Part shown: positions 44,064-53,415 of the stretch, piece by piece | How positions within the stretch are numbered: position 1 is the first letter of the stretch | Layout of the letters: every line of letters starts with the position of its first letter | NCBI RefSeq assembly: GCF_051811025.1 | Contig: NZ_JBPWQE010000001.1 | Span: forward strand, 558,001-622,000 | Reading direction: 5' to 3' | Source of the DNA: Tardiphaga sp051811025 | Lineage (GTDB): Bacteria; Pseudomonadota; Alphaproteobacteria; Rhizobiales; Xanthobacteraceae | Length of the DNA: 64,000 bases | Made by a program: the position numbers and the translations under genes | The notes under the pieces: model-generated | What the model saw: the letters and a program-made list of their open reading frames with translations, nothing else | Database searches by the model: none | What the model was told of the DNA's origin: nothing

Positions 44064-46730
44064 ATGACTGGCAAGATCGGGCGATCAGACAGCAAGGCGG
44101 CAGTGTCCGTCATCGCGGTCGCGTGCCTTCTCGGCAGCATTACCGGAGCCCACGCAGAATCCCCGGCGGTTCATTATATCAGTGAACTCGACCCGCAAAT
44201 GATCTGGCAGATCCTCATCGGTGGATTTGTCGCACTGGCATTTCTCGCGGCCATCGTGCTGTGGGTCGCCTCGGCGCTGCGCAATGTGCGTCGCGAGCAG
44301 CAGCGTCGCAATGCGTTTGTCGGTTCTGCCCTCAATCATCTCGGCCAAGGCATCGTGATGCTCGACGACCAGAAGCGGGTCGTGTTTTGCAACGATCGCT
44401 ATCTTGAAATCTACGATCTGACGCGCGCCGACATCACCAAGGATATTACCGGTCCGGGACTGCGTGAGTTACGCCGCCAGCGTGGCAAGCTCGATCTGGC
44501 CACCCAGAGCTTCTACGAACAGACTGTTTCCGCCGGCGAGTACATTGCCGAAATGCCCGGTGGGCAATCCGTTCACGTCAAGTTCAGCCGGCTTCCCAAT
44601 GGCGGCGCCATCGGCATTCATGAGGACTGCACCGAGCAGCGTTTCCTGCAGCGCGAGCTTGCGACCACCAAGCAGTTCCTCGAATCTGTCCTTGATCACG
44701 TCCCGATCTGCGTCGCGGCCAAGACCATTGATGATGGCCGCTATATCTTCGCCAACCGGGCTTTCGAAACCTTCTCTCGGCTTTCGCGCGATCAGATCGT
44801 CGGCAAGCGACCGGATCAGATATTCTCCCCACAGTCTGCGAAAGCGATTGCCGAGGCCGATGCCCTGGCAGTGGAAACACGCAGTCAGTGTCGCAGCGAG
44901 TTCAATGTGGAGGTCGGTTCAGACGTCCGCACGCTGGATAGCAATCGCGTGATTGCCTTTAACGAGCACAATGAGCCGGCATTCCTGATTGCGCTGTTCG
45001 AGGACGTGACCGACCGCAAGTCGCTATCCAAGGAACTGGAGAACGCCAAGAAATTCCTTGAGACCGTACTCGACAACATTCCTGTGTCGCTGATGGTGCA
45101 GCAGATCAGCACCGGTCGTTATCTGTTCGCCAACCGCGGCGCAGAGGTCATTCTCGGTCGCAAACGCGAAGACGCTATCGGTCTGACCGTTCCCGAAATG
45201 CTTCGCCCGGAAGAAGCGAAGCTGATCGTCAGCCGGGATCAGGCTGCGATCAGGGGCCGAACACCGATTGCGGAAGAGCATCCGATCAGCACGCGCGACG
45301 GATTGCGGCTGTTCCTGACCCGCCGGGTCACCGTCCTCGACGAAGCAGGCGAACCGCAATATCTGATCAAGACCCATGAGGACGTCACCGATCGCCGCCA
45401 AACCGAGGCGCGGATGGCGCATATGGCCTATCACGACGGCCTCACCGATCTGCCGAACCGTCCGGCCTTCTTGCAGGCCCTGTCGCAGATGATTGATGCC
45501 TGCAGCGAGACCTCCGAGGAATTCGCGGTGCTGTCGATCGATCTCGACGGCCTGAAGGAGGTCAACGATGTCTTCGGCCATGCCATCGGTGACAAGCTGC
45601 TGATCGAAGTGTCGCGTCGTGTCGATGCAGCCGTGGGCGGTGGCGTTGTGGCGCGGCTTGGCGGTGACGAGTTCGGCGTGATCATCGACGGTGCGCAACC
45701 CGCAGCCGGGCTATTGATCGCAGAGCGGATCTCCGCGGCCCTCGCAGAGGAATTCCCGATTGAGGGCAAGTCGGTGCGTACAGGCGTCACCACGGGCATC
45801 TCGCTCTTCCCGCGTGATGGCAGCGACGCTGCTTCCCTGCTTGCGAATTCCGGTGCCGCACTGTTCCGTGCCAAGTCGCAGTCGCGCGGTTCGATCAGCA
45901 TCTTCGAGCCGCAAATGGACCAGCAACTGCGCGATCGCCGCGTGCTGCATCAGGACCTTTCGGCCGCGATCCGCAATGGCGAATTGTCGCTGCACTACCA
46001 GCCCCAGGCACGCGCCGGCCAGACCGTCGTCGATGCCGACATTACGGGCTTCGAGGCGCTGGCGCGGTGGATTCATCCGACGCGCGGCTTCGTGCCGCCC
46101 GGCGACTTCATCCCGCTGGCGGAGGAGAGTGGCCTGATTGTCGAGATGGGCGAGTGGATCCTGCGGCAGGCCTGCCTCGAGGCTGCCTCCTGGCCGGTAC
46201 CGCTGCAGATCGCGGTCAACCTCTCGCCCGCGCAGTTCATGCACGGCGATCTCGTCGGTCTCGTGCATTCGATCCTGCTCGAAACCGGCCTACAGCCCGG
46301 CCGGCTTGAGCTGGAAATCACAGAGGGCGTGCTGATCGAGGATTTCGACCGCGGCGTCGCGTTGCTGCGGCGGTTGAAGGCGCTCGGTGTACGCATCTCG
46401 ATGGACGACTTCGGCTCCGGCTATTCCTCGCTGACCTATCTGCAGGCATTCCCGTTCGACAAGATCAAGATCGACCGCGCTTTCGTGATCAATCTGGGGC
46501 TCAATCCGCAGTCCGCCGCCATCGTGCGCGCAGTCATCGGGCTTGGTCATGGCCTCGATGTCGCGATCGTTGCGGAAGGCGTCGAGACCCACGAGCAACT
46601 CTGTTTCCTCGCCAGCGAAGGCTGCGACGGCGTACAAGGCTACTTCATCGGGCGTCCTGCCCCGATTGCGCAGTATGCTGCGCTGGTTGGACGGATTGCC
46701 GCGACATCCGTCGCTCGTAAGGCTGGTTGA
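44064..46730 (+). CDS. PAS-GGDEF-EAL cyclic-di-GMP signalling protein
   Basis: Membrane-bound enzyme for making and/or degrading cyclic di-GMP, 888 aa. A signal-like start (1-31) is followed by a membrane helix at about 48-70 and then three PAS domains (around 88-200, 215-330 and 345-455). Next come GGDEF (near 532-536, sequence intact GGDEF) and EAL (EAL at about 663, in GFEALARW, plus DDFGSGYSSL). Both catalytic signatures look intact, so it could act either way. The sensed signal is unknown; PAS domains suggest a ligand, light or redox cue. Confidence 0.93.
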   Translation: MTGKIGRSDSKAAVSVIAVACLLGSITGAHAESPAVHYISELDPQMIWQILIGGFVALAFLAAIVLWVASALRNVRREQQRRNAFVGSALNHLGQGIVMLDDQKRVVFCNDRYLEIYDLTRADITKDITGPGLRELRRQRGKLDLATQSFYEQTVSAGEYIAEMPGGQSVHVKFSRLPNGGAIGIHEDCTEQRFLQRELATTKQFLESVLDHVPICVAAKTIDDGRYIFANRAFETFSRLSRDQIVGKRPDQIFSPQSAKAIAEADALAVETRSQCRSEFNVEVGSDVRTLDSNRVIAFNEHNEPAFLIALFEDVTDRKSLSKELENAKKFLETVLDNIPVSLMVQQISTGRYLFANRGAEVILGRKREDAIGLTVPEMLRPEEAKLIVSRDQAAIRGRTPIAEEHPISTRDGLRLFLTRRVTVLDEAGEPQYLIKTHEDVTDRRQTEARMAHMAYHDGLTDLPNRPAFLQALSQMIDACSETSEEFAVLSIDLDGLKEVNDVFGHAIGDKLLIEVSRRVDAAVGGGVVARLGGDEFGVIIDGAQPAAGLLIAERISAALAEEFPIEGKSVRTGVTTGISLFPRDGSDAASLLANSGAALFRAKSQSRGSISIFEPQMDQQLRDRRVLHQDLSAAIRNGELSLHYQPQARAGQTVVDADITGFEALARWIHPTRGFVPPGDFIPLAEESGLIVEMGEWILRQACLEAASWPVPLQIAVNLSPAQFMHGDLVGLVHSILLETGLQPGRLELEITEGVLIEDFDRGVALLRRLKALGVRISMDDFGSGYSSLTYLQAFPFDKIKIDRAFVINLGLNPQSAAIVRAVIGLGHGLDVAIVAEGVETHEQLCFLASEGCDGVQGYFIGRPAPIAQYAALVGRIAATSVARKAG

Positions 46731-46795
46731 GCGACAGACCGTTGTGATGCGCTGATGCTGTTGAGCCCGCGGCGTTCCGCGGCTAGCTTGCGGTT

Positions 46796-47962
46796 ATGAC
46801 GAATCTCACTGCGACAGTCGCGGATCCGGCGGCCAGCGATGCGCCGGTCATCGCCTATCCCACGCCCTTGCTGCGGATTGACGGCGTCACCAAAAGGTTC
46901 GACGCGCATAGCGCAGTGGACAATCTCTCTTTGGACATCAAGGCCGGTGAATTCTTCGCGCTGCTCGGCCCGAGCGGCTGTGGCAAGACCACGTTACTGC
47001 GCATGCTGGCCGGTTTTGAAGCGCCGGACACAGGCAAGATCGAGTTGAACGGTGAGGATATCGCCGCGGTATTGCCGCATCAGCGGCCCGTCAACATGAT
47101 GTTCCAGAACTACGCACTGTTTCCGCATCTCAATGTGCGCGACAATATCGGCTTCGGTCTCAAGAGCGCTGGCTTGACGCGTCTCGGCATCGATACGCGG
47201 GTTGCCGAGATGGTGGCGCTGGTCAAGCTCCAGGGACTGGAGAAACGCCGGCCGGATCAATTGTCGGGCGGCCAGAAACAGCGCGTGGCGCTCGCCCGGG
47301 CGCTGGCGCGGCATCCGCAATTGTTGCTGCTCGATGAGCCGCTGGCAGCTCTCGACAAGAAACTGCGCGAGGAAACCCAGGTCGAATTGATGGCGCTGCA
47401 GCGCCAGCTCGGGACCACCTTCGTGATCGTCACTCACGATCAGGAGGAGGCGATGACCATGGCGGACCGGATTGGCGTCATGAATGGTGGCCGCCTGCAG
47501 CAGGTGGCGACACCGCGACAGCTTTATGAGGCGCCTGCATCGCGCTGGATCGCGGAGTTCGTCGGCGACATCAACATCATTGAGGGCGGTATCACGCACC
47601 GTGACGGTCATCGCCTGACCATTGCAGGCCGCGATGTAGGAACCCTGTTTGCGATCGAGCCGCGCCAGCCCGTCGGCGATGCCGTCATCTGCGTTGCGAT
47701 CCGCCCGGAGAAGATCCGGCTGTCGCGTCGCGGGCCGGCGACGGGCCTCGTCAATAGCGGCACCATGAACAGCCTTGAGGGGGTTATTTCCGACGTCGGC
47801 TATCTCGGCGGTCGCTCGCTCTACAAGGTGAAGCTCGACCGTGGAGCCACATTGCGAGTGGCCCTCGCCAACACGGCGCGGCTCGACGTCGATGCCTATT
47901 CGATAGGGGAGCACGTCGCGGCATGGTTTGCTCCCGATGATTGTGTGGTGCTGGCTCAATGA
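46796..47962 (+). CDS. potA: Polyamine-type ABC transporter ATP-binding protein
   Basis: ATPase of a spermidine/putrescine-class importer, 388 aa. It has Walker A GPSGCGKT (58-65), signature LSGGQKQRVALARAL, Walker B LLLLDEPLAALD, the H-loop THDQEEAM, and the C-terminal TOBE domain (VAIRPEKIRLSRRG and GRSLYKVKLDRG). The stop overlaps the next start (ATGA). No binding-protein gene lies nearby, so the substrate is uncertain within the spermidine/putrescine/iron-like class. Confidence 0.92.
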   Translation: MTNLTATVADPAASDAPVIAYPTPLLRIDGVTKRFDAHSAVDNLSLDIKAGEFFALLGPSGCGKTTLLRMLAGFEAPDTGKIELNGEDIAAVLPHQRPVNMMFQNYALFPHLNVRDNIGFGLKSAGLTRLGIDTRVAEMVALVKLQGLEKRRPDQLSGGQKQRVALARALARHPQLLLLDEPLAALDKKLREETQVELMALQRQLGTTFVIVTHDQEEAMTMADRIGVMNGGRLQQVATPRQLYEAPASRWIAEFVGDINIIEGGITHRDGHRLTIAGRDVGTLFAIEPRQPVGDAVICVAIRPEKIRLSRRGPATGLVNSGTMNSLEGVISDVGYLGGRSLYKVKLDRGATLRVALANTARLDVDAYSIGEHVAAWFAPDDCVVLAQ

Positions 47963-48870
47963 GCGCCCGCCGCATCTTCACGGTGCCGGCGCGGCGCGCT
48001 GCCATCCCGCCTTATGTCTGGATGGTGCTGTTCTTTCTGGTGCCATTCGGCTTCGTGCTGAAGATCAGCCTGTCGCAGACAGCGATTGCGCAGCCGCCTT
48101 ATCTGCCGGTGTTCGGTCTGTCCGAAGGAATGGCCGGGCTGAAGGCGTCGTTTACCGCCCTGTCACTGGATAATTTCCGGCTGCTCGTTTCGGATAATCT
48201 CTATCTCGCATCCTATCTGCGCAGCGTCCTCGTCGCCGTCGTATCGACCTTGATCCTGCTCGCGGTCGGTTACCCCATCGCCTATGGCATGGCGCGTCTG
48301 CCACGGCGCTGGCAGGGCATCGCGATGATGCTGGTGATCGTGCCGTTCTGGACCTCGTTCCTGATCCGCATCTATGCCTGGATCAACATCCTGCAGCATG
48401 ACGGCTTGCTCAATAAGGTCCTTCTTGCGCTGCATGTCGTATCGACGCCAGTCGTGTGGCTGTCCACCGACAGTGCAATGTATCTCGGCATCGTCTATTC
48501 CTATTTGCCTTTCATGATCCTGCCGCTCTATGCCACGCTGGCGAAGCAGGACCCGTCGCTGATCGAGGCCGCGGCCGATCTCGGCGTCTCGCGCATCGAC
48601 GCCTTCTGGCTGGTGACAGTTCCCTTGTCCCTGCGCGGCGTCGGTGCCGGTGCGTTGCTGTGCTTCATCCCGATCATGGGCGAATTCGTCATTCCCGATC
48701 TGCTCGCCGGATCGAATTTACTGATGATCGGCCAGACACTGTGGCTCGAGTTCTTCACCAACAAGGATTGGCCGGTCGCCTCTGCCACCGCCATTGTGTT
48801 GCTCGGGCTGCTGTTGATCCCGTTACTGGTCTATGACCGGCTGCAGCGCCGGCAGCTGGAGGCGCGCTGA
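47959..48870 (+). CDS. potB: Polyamine-type ABC transporter permease, first
   Basis: 303 aa from the ATG at 47959, which overlaps the potA stop. Six membrane segments are visible, with the EAA loop near EAAADLGVSRIDAFWLVTVPLSLRG. The arrangement matches PotB/PotH: WMVLFFLVPFGFVLKISLS near the start, and MGEFVIPDLLAGSNLLMIG. The stop overlaps the next start. Confidence 0.92.
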   Translation: MSARRIFTVPARRAAIPPYVWMVLFFLVPFGFVLKISLSQTAIAQPPYLPVFGLSEGMAGLKASFTALSLDNFRLLVSDNLYLASYLRSVLVAVVSTLILLAVGYPIAYGMARLPRRWQGIAMMLVIVPFWTSFLIRIYAWINILQHDGLLNKVLLALHVVSTPVVWLSTDSAMYLGIVYSYLPFMILPLYATLAKQDPSLIEAAADLGVSRIDAFWLVTVPLSLRGVGAGALLCFIPIMGEFVIPDLLAGSNLLMIGQTLWLEFFTNKDWPVASATAIVLLGLLLIPLLVYDRLQRRQLEAR

Positions 48871-49685
48871 TGGCCGTACATCCCCTCCGCCTGTCGCGCT
48901 TTAACGTCACGTCGCTGGTGCTTGGCCTGGCGTTTCTCTATCTGCCGATCCTCATTCTGGTCATCTATTCGTTTAACGCCTCGCGGCTGGTGACGGTATG
49001 GGGCGGCTGGTCGACGCGCTGGTACACCGAATTCTTCAACGACCGTGCGATGCTCGATGCTGCCTGGATGAGCCTTCGCGTGGGTGTCGTGTCAGCGACG
49101 CTGGCAACGCTTCTCGGCACATTGGCAGCTATTGCGTTGACGCGTGGCGCGGGATTTCGCGGCCGCACGCTGATGTCCGGGATGCTCTACGCGCCGCTGG
49201 TGATGCCCGAGGTGATCACCGGCCTGTCATTGCTGCTGCTGTTCGTGGCGCTTGATGCCGGGCGCGGCTTTGTCACGGTGACCATCGCCCACACCACACT
49301 CACCATGTGCTTTGTCGCCGTCGTGGTGCAATCGCGCCTAGCGGGGATTGATCGCAGCCTCGAGGAAGCGGCGATGGATCTTGGCCGTGATCCGCTCCGC
49401 GCATTTACAGCCGTTACGTTGCCGCTGATCTGGCCGGCCATTGCCGCCGGCTGGATGCTGGCCTTCACGCTGTCGCTCGACGATCTCGTCATCGCGAGTT
49501 TTACGACCGGGCCGGGTTCGGCGACGCTACCGATCCGGATCTATTCGGAAGTGCGCCTCGGCGTGAAACCGGAGATCAACGCCATCTGCACGCTGATCGT
49601 CGGTTTCATAGCCGTCGTGATCGTGTTGGCATCGCTGGTGTCGAAACTGTCGAGCTCCCGGGGCGAAAGTGCCGCGCCGTTGTAA
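48870..49685 (+). CDS. potC: Polyamine-type ABC transporter permease, second
   Basis: 271 aa with six membrane segments. It is PotC/PotI-like: LILVIYSFNASRLVTVWGGWSTRWY, the EAA loop EEAAMDLGRDPLRAFTAVTLPLIWPA, and LSLDDLVIASFTTGPGSATLPI. The ATG overlaps the potB stop (TGATG). It is last in the three-gene set. Confidence 0.92.
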   Translation: MAVHPLRLSRFNVTSLVLGLAFLYLPILILVIYSFNASRLVTVWGGWSTRWYTEFFNDRAMLDAAWMSLRVGVVSATLATLLGTLAAIALTRGAGFRGRTLMSGMLYAPLVMPEVITGLSLLLLFVALDAGRGFVTVTIAHTTLTMCFVAVVVQSRLAGIDRSLEEAAMDLGRDPLRAFTAVTLPLIWPAIAAGWMLAFTLSLDDLVIASFTTGPGSATLPIRIYSEVRLGVKPEINAICTLIVGFIAVVIVLASLVSKLSSSRGESAAPL

Positions 49686-49694
49686 GGCAAAAAG

Positions 49695-51683
49695 CTAGTT
49701 CGCCTTTGGTGCTGCATCCGCAGGTGCTGCCGCCGCAGGCGCATCGGCGGGCTTTTCCGGCTCTGCTACCGGCGCCTGTTTGGGCAGACCCGTAAAGCGC
49801 TCGATCACCGAGCGTACGGCGTCGCGGGTCTTGCGATCCTTCACGGCATCCAGCAAAGGCGCCGCTCCCGGCGATCGGCGGATCAGGCTTTCCGGATCGG
49901 GAAAGATCAGCGGATCGTCCCACGGGCCCTGAATCACGAAGGGCAGTTCGAAGCCGCCGGTGCCGTTGGTTGCCGGATTGAGGCTGGCAATACCCTTGAA
50001 ATCATATTCACGCGAAGGCACCGACGCGGTACCGGTCAGCGTCAGTTTCGCAGCGGGACCATCGATCCGGATATCCTGCGCGGTGGCGATGCCGTCGTTG
50101 AATTTCACGGACATGTTGAGCGTGTTGAACGGCGTCGAACCCGAGCGGAAATTGCCAGCGCCGGATAGCGGACGTCGCTCCAGCCGCTTCAGCAACTGTT
50201 CGACGTTGAAGCCACTGATGGCGCCGTCATGACCGGTCAGGGTCGCTGTGCCGTCGAGTGATTGCGCCAGACCGAAGGGCGATGAGCCCGAGGCCTCCAG
50301 CATCATGCTGAGATTGCCGCGGCCGGTGAGCTTGTTGACGCCGAACAGATCGCTGGCACAGGCCTGCAGATCGACATCGCTGAACTGGAATTGGGCCTTC
50401 ACATCGGCCACGGCGTCGGAATGGGCGATGTTGAACGAACCGCGGACGATGCCTCCATACATCTGCGCTTCACCCACCGACAGCGCCAGTGTGCCGCCGC
50501 GCAGATTGGCGCCGAGCGCGGTGCGGCCGAGCACTGAAGAGCCGACAGTGACCTTGGCGGCCGACAGGCGCATGTCGAGATCGGTGGTGGACAGCGCGTT
50601 TAAGTCGAACAGCTGCCGATTCCAGTCACGCGCCCCGGAGGCCAGAAGTCGCACCGTCGAAACATAGGGCGTGAAGTCGAGCGCACCGGCAGCCAGCGTC
50701 GCCTGTAGCGTCTGGCGGCCGGTGTTGCTGTAGGTCATGACGCCCTCGGCACTGTTGCCGTCGAGTTCGACATTGACGTTGGTGAGTGCAATCGATGGGC
50801 CCACCAGGCTGGCACGCGCCTTCAGGGCAAAGCGGCCGAAACCGCCGGAGCCGGGCGGCGCCTGGCCGACCCAGCGCAGCGCATTGCGCAGCGAAATGCT
50901 GTCAGCGGTCAGCGTGCCCTCCATGACCAGGCTGGCCTTGTTGGCAACGGTGCCATCGAATGCCAGCTTGATCGGCGCACCGGCGATGCGGGCCTTCACG
51001 CCGGAGCGTTCGCCGGACAGCGCCGCAATGAAGTCGCTGACGCTGAGGCTGCCGTCGATGCGCTCGCCGCGCCAGTCGAACTGACCGGTTGCCGCGAATG
51101 AGCGTGAGATCGATGGCCAGGCCAGTGAGAGGTCGATGTCGCCGAGACGCTCGGTGTTGTGCGGATCCTGATAATGCAGCACGCCGTCCTGGATCCGGAT
51201 TTCGGAGAACGACAGCGGTTGCTCGGCGCCCGGCTTCATGGTGCGGGCGATGGACTCGATGAATGGTGTCCAGTTGCTGTCGCCGGAAGCTTCCCGGACC
51301 ACACGGATGCGCGGCCGCAGCATCATCATGTCGGCGATCTCGAAGCGCTGCAGCAGCAGTGGCAACAGCCGCAGATTGGCGGTGAGCACATCGACGGTCA
51401 GGGCCGGATCGATCGAGCCGCCGCCCTTCAGGCCGACATCGTGAAACGACACATAGCTGCCCGGAAAGACCGACACATCCACGGCGCCGTTGACGACGAA
51501 GTCCAGCCCGGTCACAGCGCGGATCTGTGCCTCCACGGCATGGCGCAGCGCGTCGCGGTTGAGCAACCACGACATGGCGAACAGCCCGATCAGCGCGACG
51601 CCCAGGAGCGCCGCAATCGGCATCCCCAGGCGTCTTATTCCTTGGGCACTCGTCAATGAACTATCCGGGTTGGTGGTGGTCAC
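49695..51683 (-). CDS. AsmA-family envelope protein
   Basis: AsmA proteins are anchored in the inner membrane with a long periplasmic groove and take part in outer-membrane lipid handling. It is 662 aa from a GTG at 51683, chosen because the membrane segment (PIAALLGVALIGLFAMSWLL) then lies near the N-terminus; the true start could also be the ATG at 51623. The AsmA N-terminal domain (LRHAVEAQIRAVTGLDFVVNGAVDVSVFPGS) and C-terminal domain (FNTLNMSVKFNDGIATAQD) are clear. The Ala/Pro tail is low complexity. Confidence 0.88.
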   Translation of the reverse strand: MTTTNPDSSLTSAQGIRRLGMPIAALLGVALIGLFAMSWLLNRDALRHAVEAQIRAVTGLDFVVNGAVDVSVFPGSYVSFHDVGLKGGGSIDPALTVDVLTANLRLLPLLLQRFEIADMMMLRPRIRVVREASGDSNWTPFIESIARTMKPGAEQPLSFSEIRIQDGVLHYQDPHNTERLGDIDLSLAWPSISRSFAATGQFDWRGERIDGSLSVSDFIAALSGERSGVKARIAGAPIKLAFDGTVANKASLVMEGTLTADSISLRNALRWVGQAPPGSGGFGRFALKARASLVGPSIALTNVNVELDGNSAEGVMTYSNTGRQTLQATLAAGALDFTPYVSTVRLLASGARDWNRQLFDLNALSTTDLDMRLSAAKVTVGSSVLGRTALGANLRGGTLALSVGEAQMYGGIVRGSFNIAHSDAVADVKAQFQFSDVDLQACASDLFGVNKLTGRGNLSMMLEASGSSPFGLAQSLDGTATLTGHDGAISGFNVEQLLKRLERRPLSGAGNFRSGSTPFNTLNMSVKFNDGIATAQDIRIDGPAAKLTLTGTASVPSREYDFKGIASLNPATNGTGGFELPFVIQGPWDDPLIFPDPESLIRRSPGAAPLLDAVKDRKTRDAVRSVIERFTGLPKQAPVAEPEKPADAPAAAAPADAAPKAN

Positions 51684-51886
51684 ATACAGCGGGCGGCATC
51701 CGTGTGCGCCCACGTCCAAGGTCCTCAACTTGAAGGGTTTTCTTGACGCTTTCAAGGCCATAGCGGGGGTGATGGGGTCGCAGTCCCCCGCGATTGACCT
51801 GCCGCGGAGTTTCCGCCTAATAATCCACGACATAGCCGCCCGCGCCCGCTGGGTTCTCAGCGCATTCCTGCATCAGGTCGATTCCC

Positions 51887-52591
51887 ATGAACAAGGTCTA
51901 CCCCGACGCCAAATCGGCACTCGACGGCATTCTCAAGGACGGCATGATGATCATGTCCGGCGGCTTCGGCCTCTGCGGCATTGCCGAGGACCTGTCGGAC
52001 GCATTGCGCGATTCCGGGGTCAAGGACCTCACCGTGGTGTCCAATAACGCCGGCGTCGACGGCATCGGCCTGTCTCGCCTGCTGGAAACCCGCCAGATCA
52101 AGAAGATGATCTCGTCCTATGTCGGCGAGAACAAGCTGTTCGCCCAGCAGTATCTGGCCGGTGAACTGGAACTCGAATTCTCCCCGCAGGGCACCTTGGC
52201 CGAGCGCATCCGCGCCGGCGGCGCCGGCATCCCCGGTTTTTACACCAAGACCGGCGTGGGCACGCTGATCTCGGAAGGCAAGCCGACCATGGAATTCAAT
52301 GGTGAGACCTACATGCTCGAGCGTGGTCTGTTCGCTGACATTGCGATCGTGCACGCCTGGAAGGGCGATACCGCCGGCAACCTCGTCTATCGCAAGACCG
52401 CCCGGAACTTTAACCCGATGATGGCGACCGCCGCCAAGATCACCATTGCCGAAGTCGAGCATCTGGTGCCGGCCGGCGAGATCGACCCGGATCACATCCA
52501 CACCCCCGGCATTTTTGTGAAGCGCATTGTCGAGGTCGGTACCGGCAAGAAGCGGATCGAAAAAGTCACTTCGCGTCAGCGTCCCGCGTAA
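51887..52591 (+). CDS. scoA: 3-oxoacid CoA-transferase subunit A
   Basis: A subunit of succinyl-CoA:3-ketoacid CoA-transferase, which activates acetoacetate or another 3-oxoacid using succinyl-CoA. It is 234 aa with MSGGFGLCGIAEDL, SNNAGVDGIGLSRLL, the GGAGIPGFYTKTGVGT stretch and the C-terminal HIHTPGIFVKRI. Subunit B follows after 28 bases with its own strong AGGAG site. Other CoA-transferases (adipate or oxoadipate) are near relatives. Confidence 0.93.
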   Translation: MNKVYPDAKSALDGILKDGMMIMSGGFGLCGIAEDLSDALRDSGVKDLTVVSNNAGVDGIGLSRLLETRQIKKMISSYVGENKLFAQQYLAGELELEFSPQGTLAERIRAGGAGIPGFYTKTGVGTLISEGKPTMEFNGETYMLERGLFADIAIVHAWKGDTAGNLVYRKTARNFNPMMATAAKITIAEVEHLVPAGEIDPDHIHTPGIFVKRIVEVGTGKKRIEKVTSRQRPA

Positions 52592-52619
52592 CCGCCAAAA
52601 GCAAAAACAGGAGAGAACG

Positions 52620-53270
52620 ATGGCCTGGACCCGTGATCAAATGGCAGCGCGCGCGGCTAAAGAACTGCGCGACGGATATTACGTCAATCTCGGCATCGGT
52701 ATTCCGACGCTGGTGTCAAACTACATTCCTGAGGGGGTGGACGTTCAGCTGCAGAGCGAGAACGGCATGCTCGGCATGGGCCCGTTCCCCTATGAGGGCG
52801 ACGAAGATCCCGACCTCATCAATGCCGGCAAGCAGACCGTCACCGAACTGCCGGAGACCAGCTATTTCTCGTCGGCGGATTCGTTCGGCATGGTCCGTGG
52901 CGGCCATATCGACCTGTCGATCCTCGGCGCTATGCAGGTTGCCCAGAATGGCGATCTCGCCAACTGGATGATCCCCGGCAAGATGGTAAAGGGCATGGGC
53001 GGCGCGATGGATCTCGTCGCCGGCGTCAAGCGCGTCGTCGTCGTGATGGAGCATTCGGCCAAGGACGGCGCCAAGTTGCTGAAGAGCTGCAATCTGCCGC
53101 TCACCGGTGAGCGCGTCGTCGACATGGTCGTCACCGATCTCGCGGTCTTCACCATCGACAAGCACGGCAATGACGGCATGGCCCTGATCGAACTCGCCGA
53201 TGGCGTGACGCTCGATGAGGTGAAGGCCAATACCGAAGCTGAATTCCGGGTCGCGCTGACCAATACCTGA
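52620..53270 (+). CDS. scoB: 3-oxoacid CoA-transferase subunit B
   Basis: Catalytic subunit, 216 aa from the ATG at 52620 (AGGAGAGA site); an upstream ATG at 52527 inside scoA is not credible. The active-site glutamate is E47 in LQSENGMLGMG, which forms the enzyme-CoA thioester. Also present are VNLGIGIPTLVSN and the terminal DKHGNDGMALIELADGVTLDEV. Pairs with scoA. Confidence 0.94.
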   Translation: MAWTRDQMAARAAKELRDGYYVNLGIGIPTLVSNYIPEGVDVQLQSENGMLGMGPFPYEGDEDPDLINAGKQTVTELPETSYFSSADSFGMVRGGHIDLSILGAMQVAQNGDLANWMIPGKMVKGMGGAMDLVAGVKRVVVVMEHSAKDGAKLLKSCNLPLTGERVVDMVVTDLAVFTIDKHGNDGMALIELADGVTLDEVKANTEAEFRVALTNT

Positions 53271-53298
53271 ACGATTGCGTGCTCCGAACGTTGACATG

Positions 53299-53321
53299 AT
53301 GCCCGGCCCCGTGCCGGGCAT
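53299..53321 (+). terminator. Hairpin after scoB
   Basis: A 9-bp perfect stem (ATGCCCGGC with GCCGGGCAT, loop CCCGT) 28 bases past the scoB stop. It has only a short T-stretch, so termination is probable but not certain. Confidence 0.6.
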
Positions 53322-53355
53322 TCGTGTTAGTATCTGCCTTCTCATCTCTTTAGGT

Positions 53356-53403
53356 GAGCATGATCTTTCGGAAAACCGGTTTCCAATTTTCCGGGTCATG
53401 CTC
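53356..53403. repeat. Dispersed palindromic repeat ahead of the AI-2E-family gene
   Basis: A 48-bp imperfect palindrome with arms GAGCATGA/TCATGCTC and interior GGAAAACCGGTTTCC. I recognise this type as one of the abundant intergenic palindromes of bradyrhizobia. It ends 12 bases before the start of the AI-2E-family gene, so it lies in that gene's leader. Confidence 0.75.
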
Positions 53404-53415
53404 TAGGAAGCCGAC

